Source: Metridium senile | Taxonomy: Eukaryota > Cnidaria > Anthozoa > Actiniaria > Metridiidae | NCBI GenBank assembly: GCA_949775045.1 | Contig: OX459107.1 | Location: forward strand, 13,721,779-13,785,778 | Direction of reading: 5' to 3' | DNA length: 64,000 nt | Shown here: positions 49,701 through 58,891 of the stretch, piece by piece | Position numbering within the stretch: the first letter of the stretch is position 1 | How the letters are laid out: each line of letters begins with the position of its first letter | Notes under the pieces: generated by a model | Databases searched by the model: none | Told to the model about the DNA's origin: nothing | Seen by the model: only the letters and a program-made list of their open reading frames with translations | Made by a program: the position numbers and the translations under genes

Positions 49701-51809
49701 CATTTCACAACATGTTTTAATAAGACAGTCGACATCAATAAATGTTGTATTAAAATATATTAGCTGGTCATTTTTACACTTCAATAGAAAATACTTCAAA
49801 GTTGTTTTATTTTGTTTAATAATACAGTTTATAGAATAACCAGAAAAACACAGCACAAAACCAGTTGTTTTGTTATCAATATTTTCTATAATGCACTTCT
49901 TGAGGAATGTTTTACTTGAAGAACTACTTGATAGTAAACTATGGTAGGCTTTTGTCCATTGTAAATCAATAATGGTATCATATATCTTCAAAACATTTGG
50001 TAATTCAGTGACATTATTTTGTACAAAACTATTAGAATAGAGCATTGCATGCTCATTCATGGCATCTATTGTTACATGATTCCAAAGTACACAGGATTTG
50101 ATAATAGAGAAACATATCGAGTATGTTGACATAAGAAAATATGGTTCATTCCAAGCAATATAATCCACGTGAGAGTTTGTGGTATCACTGCAACCATCAG
50201 ATTCATTTATAGATGTTGAAGAATAATTACCCAATGCAACAGTTGAAACATAATGTACTTCATCCACATGACCAATATATATGGTAGTAGAATTAATTTG
50301 TGTATTTATAGGACTAATCACATTAAATGGTGCAAACCCGTCATTTGATTCTGTTATATGAATTGTAATATTTAGTACATCTGCAACTGCTTGTATTATA
50401 ATACCATCACACCATGTACCTTGACGAGACATATTAGCTAAGTATGTTACCCATGAACGTTCAGTATTGCTCTCAATAAACCTTTCAGGATGATTTTCCA
50501 AGTACTGAACACCAATAGTACGTATTTGTATATGATTATGTGTATTACCATACAGCTGATGTGATACTGCTCTAAAAAAACAATCACCTGCACCACCAAC
50601 ATCTAAGGATTGTAAACCTTGTTCAGCTAATCTAGACTGTAATAATACCACTGGGGGAATTCTTGGAAGACTTTGCACAATATTATCTTGAATTAGAGGA
50701 CCAGGATTTGATTCAATGTCACCTGAAACAAGTAATTTTCGTCTAGACAGACAATAGTTCTCATTTTGAGCACAACATTTTATTAAACTAGATGAATAAC
50801 TGCGTGAACTCGGGATTCTCTGAGTCTTATAGAGAGACGTTGGTCTATTACAAGAAAGGGACGATATATACCGATTGGCTTTACATTTGAAAGTTCTTTG
50901 AAAAATAAATGCTTGTGTACCAATCCCCTTGAACTTTGAAGAATAATGCTCGTTTTTGACCTTTGCACTGTTAATATATTTATGTAACTTAGAAGACCTG
51001 GGTATATTTGAGCGTATTCTATGATAAACAAACCGTCTAAGCTTCCTACTTTTGGTATTTAAACGCCTTATTAATCGTGTTGGAATTCTACTTGGCTCAC
51101 GAGTACGATGAGAGCGAAAATGTCTATAATTATAAAAAACAAACCTTGAATAACGAGATCTGGTATTATTTGTAATCTTTATTGTGACTTCTGCATCATT
51201 ATATACATGTACAGTCAAACAACTAGTTTTATCTAATATATCAAAATCACTGAACGATGAAATGACAATAGTTTGAGTGTAGCACTCGAAGAATTTGACT
51301 GTTTTGTACCCTAATAAAGTTACTAATATCAAATAGGGAAAACAGAAAATACTAATTCCTTGAATTAAAAATAATAAAAGAAGCAAGGTATTTAGCATTA
51401 TTATTATGAAAGAAGTGATCATCTTTGAGAAGACGGCCTTACTTTGACAGTCGCATGGTTGACTGTAAACAGAAGTCGCTAGTCTTGTATCTTCTTTGCT
51501 TGAAATGCTTGCTATCGTCGTTTTTTCTTCGGTAGACCTTTGTTCACATTGTGTAGTTGAGCTCTTTGTGGTTTTAGAGTTTGTATAAGCTGAAATATAA
51601 GTCTCTTTTGAATAGATAGGTAGCTTGTTTGATAGATAGTTCACGATAAGTTTCACGATAGGCATTTTCATAGGCAGTTTCACGATAGATTCGCGGTATC
51701 TCTCTAAATGGCCTTTCCGAAAACGCTCGACATCTTTTAGTGTGGCCATACCGCGAACGGTGTGTGGATTTGTGAGTGATTTGAGCGTATTTAAAGACGT
51801 AGAATCCAT
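43788..51809 (-). CDS. Helentron polyprotein: N-terminal membrane segment, 2A, OTU protease, Rep, PIF1-like helicase, EEP endonuclease
   Basis: One uninterrupted 2673-codon ORF. Residues 129-171 are strongly hydrophobic (two membrane spans likely) and 215-275 Arg-rich. SGDIESNPGP at 362-371 is a 2A StopGo motif. OTU cysteine protease 398-525: GDCFFRAV with Cys410, His519 in EVHYVS. A basic region repeats a 23-residue EKSR(K/E)IYNSLDVEKKT unit at about 794-840. A Cys-rich domain of the DUF6570 type follows (C870xxC873, C911xxC914). Helitron-like Rep 1200-1650 has the HUH pair H1411-L-H1413 and Y1608/Y1612 with K1615. PIF1-type SF1 helicase 1945-2440: GGAGAGKS 1989-1996, IIDEISM, VGDLYQLPP, HKVQGLTL, ALSRSTS. 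Endonuclease/exonuclease/phosphatase domain 2460-2673 has N2466, E2493, GDFN 2596-2599, D2637 and SDH 2659-2661. All catalytic residues are present, so it may be active. Start is the first ATG, about 190 bases from the 5' tip. Confidence 0.93.
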   Translation of the reverse strand: MDSTSLNTLKSLTNPHTVRGMATLKDVERFRKGHLERYRESIVKLPMKMPIVKLIVNYLSNKLPIYSKETYISAYTNSKTTKSSTTQCEQRSTEEKTTIASISSKEDTRLATSVYSQPCDCQSKAVFSKMITSFIIIMLNTLLLLLFLIQGISIFCFPYLILVTLLGYKTVKFFECYTQTIVISSFSDFDILDKTSCLTVHVYNDAEVTIKITNNTRSRYSRFVFYNYRHFRSHRTREPSRIPTRLIRRLNTKSRKLRRFVYHRIRSNIPRSSKLHKYINSAKVKNEHYSSKFKGIGTQAFIFQRTFKCKANRYISSLSCNRPTSLYKTQRIPSSRSYSSSLIKCCAQNENYCLSRRKLLVSGDIESNPGPLIQDNIVQSLPRIPPVVLLQSRLAEQGLQSLDVGGAGDCFFRAVSHQLYGNTHNHIQIRTIGVQYLENHPERFIESNTERSWVTYLANMSRQGTWCDGIIIQAVADVLNITIHITESNDGFAPFNVISPINTQINSTTIYIGHVDEVHYVSTVALGNYSSTSINESDGCSDTTNSHVDYIAWNEPYFLMSTYSICFSIIKSCVLWNHVTIDAMNEHAMLYSNSFVQNNVTELPNVLKIYDTIIDLQWTKAYHSLLSSSSSSKTFLKKCIIENIDNKTTGFVLCFSGYSINCIIKQNKTTLKYFLLKCKNDQLIYFNTTFIDVDCLIKTCCEMKEQSANCDAKYVLYFLSCSQITSDKERQNTLRKFKSNKQKMQIKNKKREMYSYMEPEKKKRKMQNIATCNKKRYKTMDTSKKITHLKRCAEKSRKIYNSLDVEKKTELLKARAEKSREIYNSLDVEKKTKLLKAHAESRMCNSKTNDIYHCISVFRNKIKEGPYYICSVCNRMLYRKSVILLNKQNFNGNITHVFTGKVSFDSKEYICKTCNSKVVKGQVPCQAVCNNMYVDEIPSELAALEKLEQILVAQRIVFEKIVVMPKGQQRKIKGAICNVPVECDKTCNILPRPPERSGIILLKLKRKLQFRGHVYFQAVRPQFILNALNWLRTNNALYSTITIDIDNIDTSLTSLQNSESRSELPPQTNLNNSTAESFGDSEHDISTDANEDEQIDHDRVTHSTSLNNAQQPLVDTEHDISTGNNDDEEIDDPLNELRAPTNETCVQSVIPDYPVTIDQDNNVSSGSEIYNIAPGENKHPVSFMMDKQCEELAFPILFPKGRFGYTVERKVKLTPTKYFNARLLHHSSRFATNPEYLFFAQFLIEQKKVKDSINIALKKIHGQSLTASQIRSNVQSLQNLICQDQAYLFLRQIPGTPPYWQKFMYEVVAMVKQLGIPTWFMTLSCADLRWPELFQIIARTRGMNMTDEQVEAMSYNEKCSMLNLNPVVVAKHFQYRVETFFTEVLLTSAKPIGKIVYYALRIEFQMRGSPHLHALIWTEDCPKLTRETKEAYIEFIDKHVQAYLPNKETDPELHDMVKFYQKHTHSKTCRKYKNIQCRFNFGQFFTNRTIVSEPLPDDLDDDQKKIVLEKQKEILTSVKEKINKVLNPSKPADYDPNITEADIFNSVGITEEQYYSALSMSPDSDFGLHLKRPLDSCFINNYFVAGIKGFAANVDLQPVFNHYKCITYICSYLSKDETECSQAIMNAAKEAKAASMNIRDGLKKIGAAFLSTREVSSQECVYRCMPELWLRKIFPGTVFVNTDLPEKRIRVAKSQQELEDLDEDSTDIFKSNLIERYSIRPTSIPAVNNLCLAEFASYYYKDYRKENSETIDAQPEVLTDEIIQMQHSIIDNSSSSLPRQIKLMNTNEKMKCRKVQAVIRYHTPNKTKEPEKYFHHLLFLYYPWRDEANLTGTDQSYASKFYEPCVQEIVEHNRSVFEPDADAIAEALESFRNNQGNIIHSFDPINDQENSDLHSEIQDDSIPEESFHEQLPSDLGSTSDSNQHVLPGITTHTQPSAISDDTLRESVRSLNNKQRCAYNIVLSWCRSMMKNMNSLKPEEVKPIYLFVTGGAGAGKSHLIKTIYHTAVKTFRHAPMNPELPTVLLMAPTGVAAININGTTINTALSIPKEAGDMLPPMSDQKRTQMRLSLAELKLIIIDEISMVGNTTLLHIHQRLKELFGTSNSQLFAGISIIAVGDLYQLPPIRRKAVFDEYKNDAFNLCHPWSVFTMIELTEIMRQKDDQTFTELLNRFRTASQTEEDIQCIQSRSITPTDVNYPSDALHIWAENKPVDEYNLTKLDQIPTPQFILTAVDQYPQKVTRQDISKVLLRGRSETGGLDSQILIKENARVMLTTNIDIADRLINGQMGTVIKIEVNQNTQKPTVIYIKFDDHDAGRNAIAKCSNPFARENRIVPIEPVLTRIKVRPGKASSPEIQRIQFPLTLAWACTVHKVQGLTLQNVVISFNLNRQRSFNYGQIYVALSRSTSLQGIHILGHIESKHVKANPKVHEEYERLRDVLSLSNIPSTNERTAQARTQSINDINICLLNVRSLRKHSIDIKFDANILNSDIIALTETQLLPNDNDNEISNHLHPFKLFRQDHVSDKYSSLAVCIKDDIEIKEHQYFPSINALKLIIINNITQQRLSFLLLYRKQSSNMSQYISSMEQILNSHYFDVVMGDFNINYFNENDASPLRSMLISLHYNQIVQQPTFVSAGSLLDHIYLNPLKFDIVHCSVISVYYSDHEIVKVTVKPKNH
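50697..50720 (-). other. 2A-type ribosomal StopGo motif
   Basis: Codons for D364-I-E-S-N-P-G-P371 match the D(V/I)ExNPGP consensus, preceded by the basic-hydrophobic RRKLLVSG expected upstream. Skipping between G370 and P371 would release a 370-residue N-terminal protein from the OTU-Rep-helicase-endonuclease protein. The motif is seen directly; skipping activity is inference. Confidence 0.85.
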
Positions 51810-51970
51810 AGTTTTGATATATCAAAGTAGTCAACAAGGGACAAGGTCAACAGTGTAGCTTTGTGTAGCTAGTTTGACCACGTGCTAATGTCGCAAAGCA
51901 TCCTGGGTGTTATCGCCTCGATTTCGATCTTCGACGCCGAAATGAAAGACAGAACGCGCTGCATTTTAAG

Positions 51971-52001
51971 ACTCGTGCCGGCCAAAGGCCTGGGCACGAG
52001 T
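51971..52001 (-). repeat. Helentron 5' terminal hairpin and inverted repeat
   Basis: ACTCGTGCCGGCC and GGCCTGGGCACGAGT pair around AAA. The outer 13 bases are the inverted partner of 39979-39991. Confidence 0.82.
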
Positions 52002-54480
52002 AAATAGTATAAAAATATAGAATATAAGTTATATTAGGCTTACATATTATAAATATTATTATAATAATGGTTTCAGTCGCTCAGAGAAGTATCAACTATA
52101 TTAAATCTAGTCAATACAATACAAAATCTAGTCAATACAATACAAAATCTAGTCAATACAATACAAAATCTAGTTTTATAGAAAATCAACTATATTTCAA
52201 AGAAAAAAAAACTGATCCAATAGGAGCTATTAATAAATGCTTTTCAAATGTCTAAGAATTACAAAATTAATAAACACAGGTGTTACAGTGACTGAGAAAT
52301 ATATGCATTCCAACACATTTAAGAAATGCATAATTTTACATGTGCATAATATCATTTTTATCGGTTTTAGATAAAATTATTTTTGTTTAGGTAATAATTA
52401 ACCAGAACAATGCATAGATGCTTTGAGATATGGAATTTGTTTGAGTTTTCAAATTCAAACAGTTGAAGATATAAAATCCCATATCTCTGCAGGCCCATGT
52501 ATTATTGTCTATTTATACATAACTTATTTTATATCATGTAATATGCTATATTTTTAATACAACCAAGTGCATTTGAGAACTTGGAGTCCCAACCAATCAG
52601 GGGAACGAAAAAAGCATTTGATTGGCTTTCCTTACATTAGTACCTTAGCAAAGAGCGAAAAATGTTTTGATTGCTTTTGTCAAGTGCTAATATTTTTACT
52701 TTCCTAATGCCCAGTGTTAAAAATTGAGTGTAGAAATTTTTTTTTGTTATACCAATGTTACTCTGCTCTATTATACTTTTTTATAATTATAGCGTGTGTT
52801 CTTTGTTTCATTATTTCAGTACCTATATTTACTAGTTTGTAGCTGTTTTTCCTTTCTTTTAGTAATAAGACCTGACCAAAATTAGATAGCCAGGAGAGGA
52901 GAAAGGAATAACACAAACATTATTTTTTGCCATTTTGCAATTTGAACAAACTTTTCTTTCTCTGAATGTTCCACATCAAGGTCCCTGTCTACTACGAGCC
53001 TACTTGCCTTCTGACAGTAAGTAAAGACGAAACTGATAAGTAAAATATTAATTTACTGATACTGTCAGAACAAACTATATATTTTTAAGTTTCTGACAAT
53101 GTTTTAGGCCTTTATACACTAATACCATATACTCTCTGACAGACTTCGATTACTACTAAAAACTAGTTAGTCACTAACTATATTCACAAAGCAGGCTTGA
53201 TCGGCTTGAATTTGTTTTTGTTTCACTTTTATGCTCAAATGATATTCAATTGTTTATAAGCTATCTTACGAAATAGTAAGCTTAGCAGAAGTAAGTTACA
53301 TACAATAAATATAGTATATAATTCTATGATCGTGGACATAACATTTGAAGGCATTTTTTAACTTAAATTTAATAGAAAATTTAGAAAAAGGCATGAATTT
53401 GCTAATTGTTCTTGTGATAAGATACTTTAGGTTGAGCCTTATTGGTAAGTGAATGAAGAATTGCTCTACATACCTCAAATCTATAAGAAAATATGAATTA
53501 CCGGTAATAAGTTTTGTCATGGACGTTACAGCAAAAACAACCACAATTTCAGTGAACAATTTCAATATAAAAATGCTCTGAATTTTTTCACCAGAGAAAA
53601 CCAATAAAGGTTTAACTCCTGTTAATGATTGAAAAACTAGTGTCATGAATGTTACAGGTCCTGTCATGGACGTTACGTTGTATGAAATATTCACCTATTT
53701 TAACCTCATTTTAACCTAGCTCTTTAATACCCTATCCTTCTGCAATCTACTCATATCACACAGTCTTGAAATGGTTGCTTGAAATGGCTGCCTGGATTTT
53801 GCAGTTTTGACCATTTCTAGGTCAGCTTTCTTCTGTGTTTCCATTTTACTAAAATGAGGGGGGAGGGGCAGGGAAGAGCAAATTGGGATTTGTACTGAAA
53901 ACTAAAAAGTCAGTTGAAACTGAATCTTTTAAATGTAAATATTATAATCGTTTACAAGGTCAATTTTTTATTACTGTTTGTACAGTTTACGTTTATTGAG
54001 TTTTATTAGTAACAAATTGACTATCATACGATAACCAGGTGATATTTAGACTATATGTAACATGATTACACTGTAATATAAGTCAGTCCATGAAGAACGT
54101 AATAAATCGAGCATCGAAACGTGGTCTGAGCAAAATCATTAAAGTAAATTATGGATAAATAGTTAGTTATATAAATACCATATAAATAACCAAATAACAC
54201 TGCAACCTCGATCGCTTCGATCGCGTATTAGTTCGTGTCTAGAGTTTCACTTCCGTTCTATTGTTCAATGGACCAATCAGAAAAACATTCATATTCTGAA
54301 TGTTTGACACAGGAAAAAACGGCTTTTGTGTCAGGCCCTCCTTTTCCCTCTTCTCTCTCCCCCAGTCCCTCCCTGCCCCCTCCCCAAAGGGCCTGATACT
54401 CAGGTTAAATCTACCTTAAATACTTCTGAAATATGCTGAAGACTTGCTGGGGACCCCCTAAAAGTTAACGTAGTGCCAAT
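52002..54480. other. Gene-poor flank right of the Helentron
   Basis: It holds a threefold tandem of TCTAGTCAATACAATACAAAA at 52107-52171, the right copy of the flanking direct repeat (52870-53250) and several GTCATG(G/A)A(C/T)GTTAC phrases at 53517, 53641 and 53664. No gene is recognised; the 132-codon minus frame at 53296-53694 is hydrophobic AT-rich sequence. Confidence 0.5.
52870..53250 (+). repeat. Right copy of the ~370-bp direct repeat
   Basis: See 39300-39690. Shared strings include CAGGAGAGGAGAAAGGA, TTCTGACAGTAAGTAAAGAC and AAAGCAGGCTTGATCGGCTT. This copy lacks the hairpin MITE of the left copy. Confidence 0.6.
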
Positions 54481-54919
54481 TTCTACTTGAGTCATATATT
54501 TTCCAATCACTCGACTATTACTCTATTCAAATACATGTATGGTATAGTTGGCGCATATATTATTTGTTTTCATTTCAATGAATTTTTGCTCTTGTATGGA
54601 ATTGCACTATATATATATTTTTCAAAGAAAAAAACTGATCCATTAGGAACTATAATTTACGACTTTACCCATATCTAAAATAAGATAAAATGCTTTTAAA
54701 AGTTCTAAATAAGTTATTCAATATAGGAAACAATGCCATATTATGAATTTTGAGAATAAGTAATGTGGTGTCCTATCAAAATAATACCATTTACCTAGCT
54801 AATATCTAATGATAACTGCATTGAATAACAGTGGATACAGTCTTTTAAGACTAGATCTTAGGTCACTATATTCATCAGTTTTTTATCTCTTTGTTGTATT
54901 GCTCCTACATTACAGATTG

Positions 54920-55145
54920 TTCCTTGAGTTCAAAGATAATCCATTGATTGCATTTCTTGTCACACACGGCAATGTCTGGTTTATTTGCTTCATTACTTGG
55001 TGCAGTGCCTTGGTAAATGGGGATATCCCATAGTACTTTTGCATTTTCATTCTCTTTGGTGGAGGTTCTTTTTGCCAAGGTGTTGCTTTTTCTTTATCAT
55101 CGGTCAAGCTAAACTTCTTTAGGACAGCATAGTATACAGGCCTAA
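54920..55145 (-). pseudogene. Decayed coding fragment, possibly from a transposon
   Basis: After a plausible acceptor near 55143 the minus frame reads PVYYAVLKKFSLTDDKEKAT and QKEPPPKRMKMQKYYG. The adjacent frame continues NKPDIAVCDKKCNQWIIFEL before a stop. A PDI(x)n(I/F)(I/F)E pattern is common in nuclease-like parts of retroelements, but I cannot place this one. Confidence 0.3.
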
Positions 55146-55289
55146 GAATAATTATGATCATGATCATGTCTAGGTTTATACACATGATATGAGTAAGATT
55201 TTCGTATTTATCGTCACTGGCAAAATCTGCAGAAATCTGCATTTAAGATCATCGTTCGCTCCTTGCAGTTTCTTTACTTTATATACTTT

Positions 55290-55304
55290 CGTTATTATTA
55301 TTGC

Positions 55305-55335
<31 letters not shown>

Positions 55336-55336
55336 T
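55290..55336. repeat. (ATT)n microsatellite
   Basis: Roughly 45 bases of TTA repeat with one interruption. Confidence 0.95.
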
Positions 55337-55712
55337 CCTTTATTTCACAAACAATCATTTACAATAAATGTTGCTGGTAACTTTTTATTATTATTAAGTA
55401 AGTTTGGAAAGTCAAAGGTTTATTGGGATTCTGACATTTTCAGTCTTCATCCTAAGGGAGTAGAGACATGCATGGTGGGTTCATTAGCTTTTCTGTGATG
55501 TTGACAATGCAAGAAGCACGGAAATGTTTGTATTCATTGCTTTATTCAATGCCTTATTCATGTGCAAATTAGACAATGCTGAAATCATTTGGCATTTGGA
55601 CTTGAAACAGAACTTGTAAGGTCAACATGGCCGACAGATTACAAAAGCTAAACTTAGCCTGAAAAATGTATTTCCCACCTACAAAATGCAGAAAAAAGGA
55701 CATGAAAGACTG

Positions 55713-55979
55713 ATTACAGCATGACGCACCTTGTCGTACAAATCAGAAAGCGAGAATTTGACCTTAATGTAAAAGACACGCCGAGTGTCGAACGGTAAAC
55801 ACTTTGAAATGTTCAAAGCGAAGACCAGAGTGAAGTTTATAAGTGTCTGAAAAACCTCCCACGATGTTTAAATTTGAAAAGGTGTAGCAAATAATTTGAA
55901 AAGAGAAACTTTTGAGCTCTAAGCTAACTTGTACAAAACTTTTATTGAGTGGCCACGGTAAGGTGCGTCATGCTGTAAT
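55713..55979. mobile_element. 267-bp MITE with perfect 20-bp TIRs
   Basis: ATTACAGCATGACGCACCTT is exactly mirrored at 55960-55979. The interior has no gene. No target duplication could be fixed. Confidence 0.82.
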
Positions 55980-56284
55980 GCGGAAAAAACCTCTAATATT
56001 TCTTGCTAGATAATATGTAGTGTATGTCACCATTTTAGAGAGATAAATATAGTTTAATCATATTGATAAGGCCCACTAAAAATTAATTAATGACTAATTA
56101 ATTTCAGTTTTAAAAATTATAAATTGTTTCAATCAAAAAGAAATGCATATTATTTATATTTTTTTGTTTGGATGGTGCGAGGCTGATTACATATTTTATA
56201 ACTATTGTGCTTACTGAAATATAACACTTAAAAACTCTTTCTCACCAAAGTGGAACTCATATAGAACAAATGACGTCATGGCAG

Positions 56285-56455
56285 TTTTATATTTGTTTAG
56301 GTTCAGTTAGCAAAAGTTCTATATGTGTTACACTTAAATTTTATATGTGTTTAGGTTCAGTTAGCAATAGTTCTATATGTGTTACATATGTTCTATATGT
56401 GTTCTATATGTGTTACATATGTTCTATATGTGTTCTATATGTGTTATGTGTTGCA
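56285..56455. repeat. Tandem TTCTATATGTG repeats
   Basis: An 11-base unit mixed with TTACATATG variants; a larger unit starting AGGTTCAGTTAGCAA occurs twice upstream. Confidence 0.88.
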
Positions 56456-56459
56456 CGGT

Positions 56460-57415
56460 AGATTTTGAATCACTATTATCTTGGGTTATAGATATTATAT
56501 TAGAACATGGTAGAGTGTTTGCATCTGATTGATCTCGAACTTGAATATTAATGAGTTTTAGAATATACTATATTATGTTTAGTGTGCTGCATTATTAAAC
56601 AAAGTATGTTCAATAGTATCTATATTATCTTAGTATGGTTTGCATTCCATCAATTGGTTTTCTATTCTACCCCATTATTACTCTGGGGTGCACTCCAATC
56701 CCTCCCTTTGCTTTAAGGATTGGACAAAATGGTCGTTAATTATTAATGAGTTTTTTAATAATATTTAATATTCAAACTTCGTGCACAATACTTTTTATAG
56801 GCTGATGTCATTCACATTTTTACACATAGATGACCAGGACATAGTTAAGCTGTGTATGCTGTGCCTCAAATATACAATAATAAAAACTTTTTTTTATGTA
56901 GATAGTTGTGTATAACTGTTTTCTAGTTTGTGACCGAGTTTTAGCTCAATTAGAGCGATTTTGACGAAAATACCCCAGAAAGACAAAGAAGAAGACCTTA
57001 CATTTACTGTAAAAGATCACAAGTGGTGAGCTTGGGCTCCCTGTGTCAGCATAAGCAAAAGGAACATAGTACATAGTTGTATACTTCTCATTATCAGCCC
57101 TTGTACTTATCCTAGCACAAACTAGACTTGCTGCTGTAAAACGCCTTGGAATCTCGTAAATATTTTTTTCTTTTTGTAATTCTATTATTTTCTATTTTCT
57201 ATGACTTCTAGTTACCATTAGCTATATTTAGCTTATGAGTAAAATTAGATGAAGGATTAATTTCATGAATTTGTTTTCTAATTTTAATTGAAAACAAATT
57301 TTAATTTTTTTGAATAATTTATTTAAATTCAAATTTGCTTAAAAGCAATTAAACCTTATTTTCATATTAACCATACAAAAGGCTAATTGATCATAAATAT
57401 TATACCCATGTTAAT
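56460..57415. other. No gene seen
   Basis: AT-rich sequence, with no frames longer than chance and no clear inverted repeats. Confidence 0.5.
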
Positions 57416-57421
57416 TTGTAC

Positions 57422-58022
57422 TTAAGGTAGTTCCGGACTAAATTGCTGCTGGGCATCCATTTCGCGCATCTTGTTTTTCATCATTTATTTTGTTTTTTTG
57501 AAAATTTGTCTAAATAATATTCTAATCTGAATCCTTAGCTATAATTTAAGAAAGTATTATGTCATTTCATGCAACTTTGGAGGTAAAATGGGACATTTTT
57601 CGAAACATGCTCAGATTTTCACTACCTGACATGGTCGCTGTTTTTTCTCAAAACAACAAATTTACAACTTTGTAAAAATGAATAGATAAAATATAATTTT
57701 GACATCTTTAGTCGCAAAACTAATACAAAATAGCTCTTAGGTTTTCTGGAGATGACAAGGATAATTTGACAAGTTTCAAGCAGATTTTTAAAGTACTAGA
57801 ACCCAGTCCCACGCGGACCGTTACCATGCATGTTTTTTGACAAAACATGGATACGGTCGCTTATAAATCGTTTACAAATGCCAAGTTATGCTGCTCACTG
57901 GTTCACTCTTGAAACAAAAACTGTTAAAAAGTTGATGTTTAAAAATCAAAAATTAAAAAAATATTTCAAAAATTGAAAACAAATTGAAAAAAACTTTTGC
58001 TGCTCGTATTACCGTACCTTAA
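57422..58022. mobile_element. Possible TTAA-target element
   Basis: TTAAGGTA near 57422 is mirrored by TACCTTAA near 58015-58022, as expected for TTAA-duplicating families (piggyBac or Kolobok). The terminal match is only about 10 bases, so this is tentative. Confidence 0.4.
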
Positions 58023-58434
58023 GTCTTGTTGAATATTACAGAGAAAAGTAACGACTTCTTTTTAAAATAGTCAGTTACTTTGCTCTGTACGGACTAGTGC
58101 AGCTTTCTTTGAAGTCATACTGCCGACTCCAGTCTGGATATATAGGACCTTAGACAGGCTATAGGCATGGCTTGTTAGGCTCTCATTCGTATGTAATACA
58201 CAGGTTTCTGGCTTTAATATTAACAAGCCTTAGGATACAGACATGTTAATATAAATGCTGGCTCATAAAGAGGGTCTTTACTAAAATGAATAAGGTCATA
58301 CTTTCGTGCATTCGTGCGTTGTGCTTAATTATGCTAGAATTGAAAAAGCTTCCGAAAGTTAAGCGAATAAATAGAAGAATCACAGATTAGAGACATTATT
58401 TACATATAAGATCTAAATTGTGTCCGATTTGTTC

Positions 58435-58638
58435 TGGCCTTAATACGGGGTTAACAAGTATGGAAGTTAGTCAATCGGGCCACGAAAAAGGTGGTTGTTG
58501 GCAGTATTAACGGGAGAGGCCGTATTAAGCGGGTAAATTTTACAGAAAATGTCTGGGCAATTCGTCAGGACCTAAAAGACTGGCCTCAATAATGGGGTGG
58601 CGGCATTAGGCGGGTGGCTGTAAGGCGGGGTTCCACTG
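58435..58638. mobile_element. Pogo/Tigger-like MITE, one end decayed
   Basis: The right end GGCGGGGTTCCACTG next to TA, plus inner GGCCGTATTAAGCGGGTAAA, match the family at 11285-11456 in reverse orientation. The left end has lost its CAGTGGAAC. Confidence 0.75.
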
Positions 58639-58820
58639 TATTACCCATTTATCATATATAGTGGAAAAATCTGTCTTTAAGAAACCAAACACACTCTTTG
58701 GAAAACAAACTTATGCAAATTATTCTGAAATTGAACAAGTAATCATTACCTATTAATAAAAGACATAAAAAAAATTTAGGCACTTTTGAAGGGTTTTGTA
58801 AAATTTCTCAGTCTAGCATG

Positions 58821-58891
58821 TGCCGAAAATGGGTGTTGGTGGTGATGAAGTGAACAACCTATATGAAATGAGGAACCTCATCAAACACAGG
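58821..58891 (+). other. Candidate isolated exon
   Basis: Between an AG acceptor (CTCAGTCTAG) and a GTAACA donor the frame HVPKMGVGGDEVNNLYEMRN, then LIKH, is open and has non-repeat composition. No partner exons were found, so this may be chance or a relic. Confidence 0.25.

Larger units (their letters stand above)
39956..52001 (-). mobile_element. Complete Helentron (Helitron2), about 12 kb
   Basis: Read on the minus strand, the 5' end is at 52001 and begins ACTCGTGCCCAGGCC, which folds on itself (51971-52001). The 3' end carries the inverted partner CCAGGGCACGAGT (39991-39979), 12 of 13 positions matching, followed by a hairpin ACGCTACGTAGAGCGT (39976-39961) and CTAGT. This arrangement (terminal repeat at the 5' tip, partner inside a 3' hairpin, T on both outer flanks) is that of Helentrons and differs from canonical TC...CTRR Helitrons. 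It contains the 8-kb polyprotein ORF, a damaged RPA-like gene, a fragment of the endonuclease region and a nested MITE. Exact termini are accurate to a few bases. Confidence 0.85.

Noticed and set aside
50697..50720. 2A motif as a sign of an integrated RNA virus
   Set aside because: It is in frame with Helitron Rep, helicase and endonuclease domains inside a Helentron with proper ends; no viral polymerase or capsid domain is present.
53296..53694. 132-codon minus-strand frame with hydrophobic segments
   Set aside because: AT-rich composition gives Phe, Ile and Leu by chance; no splice context and no recognised family.
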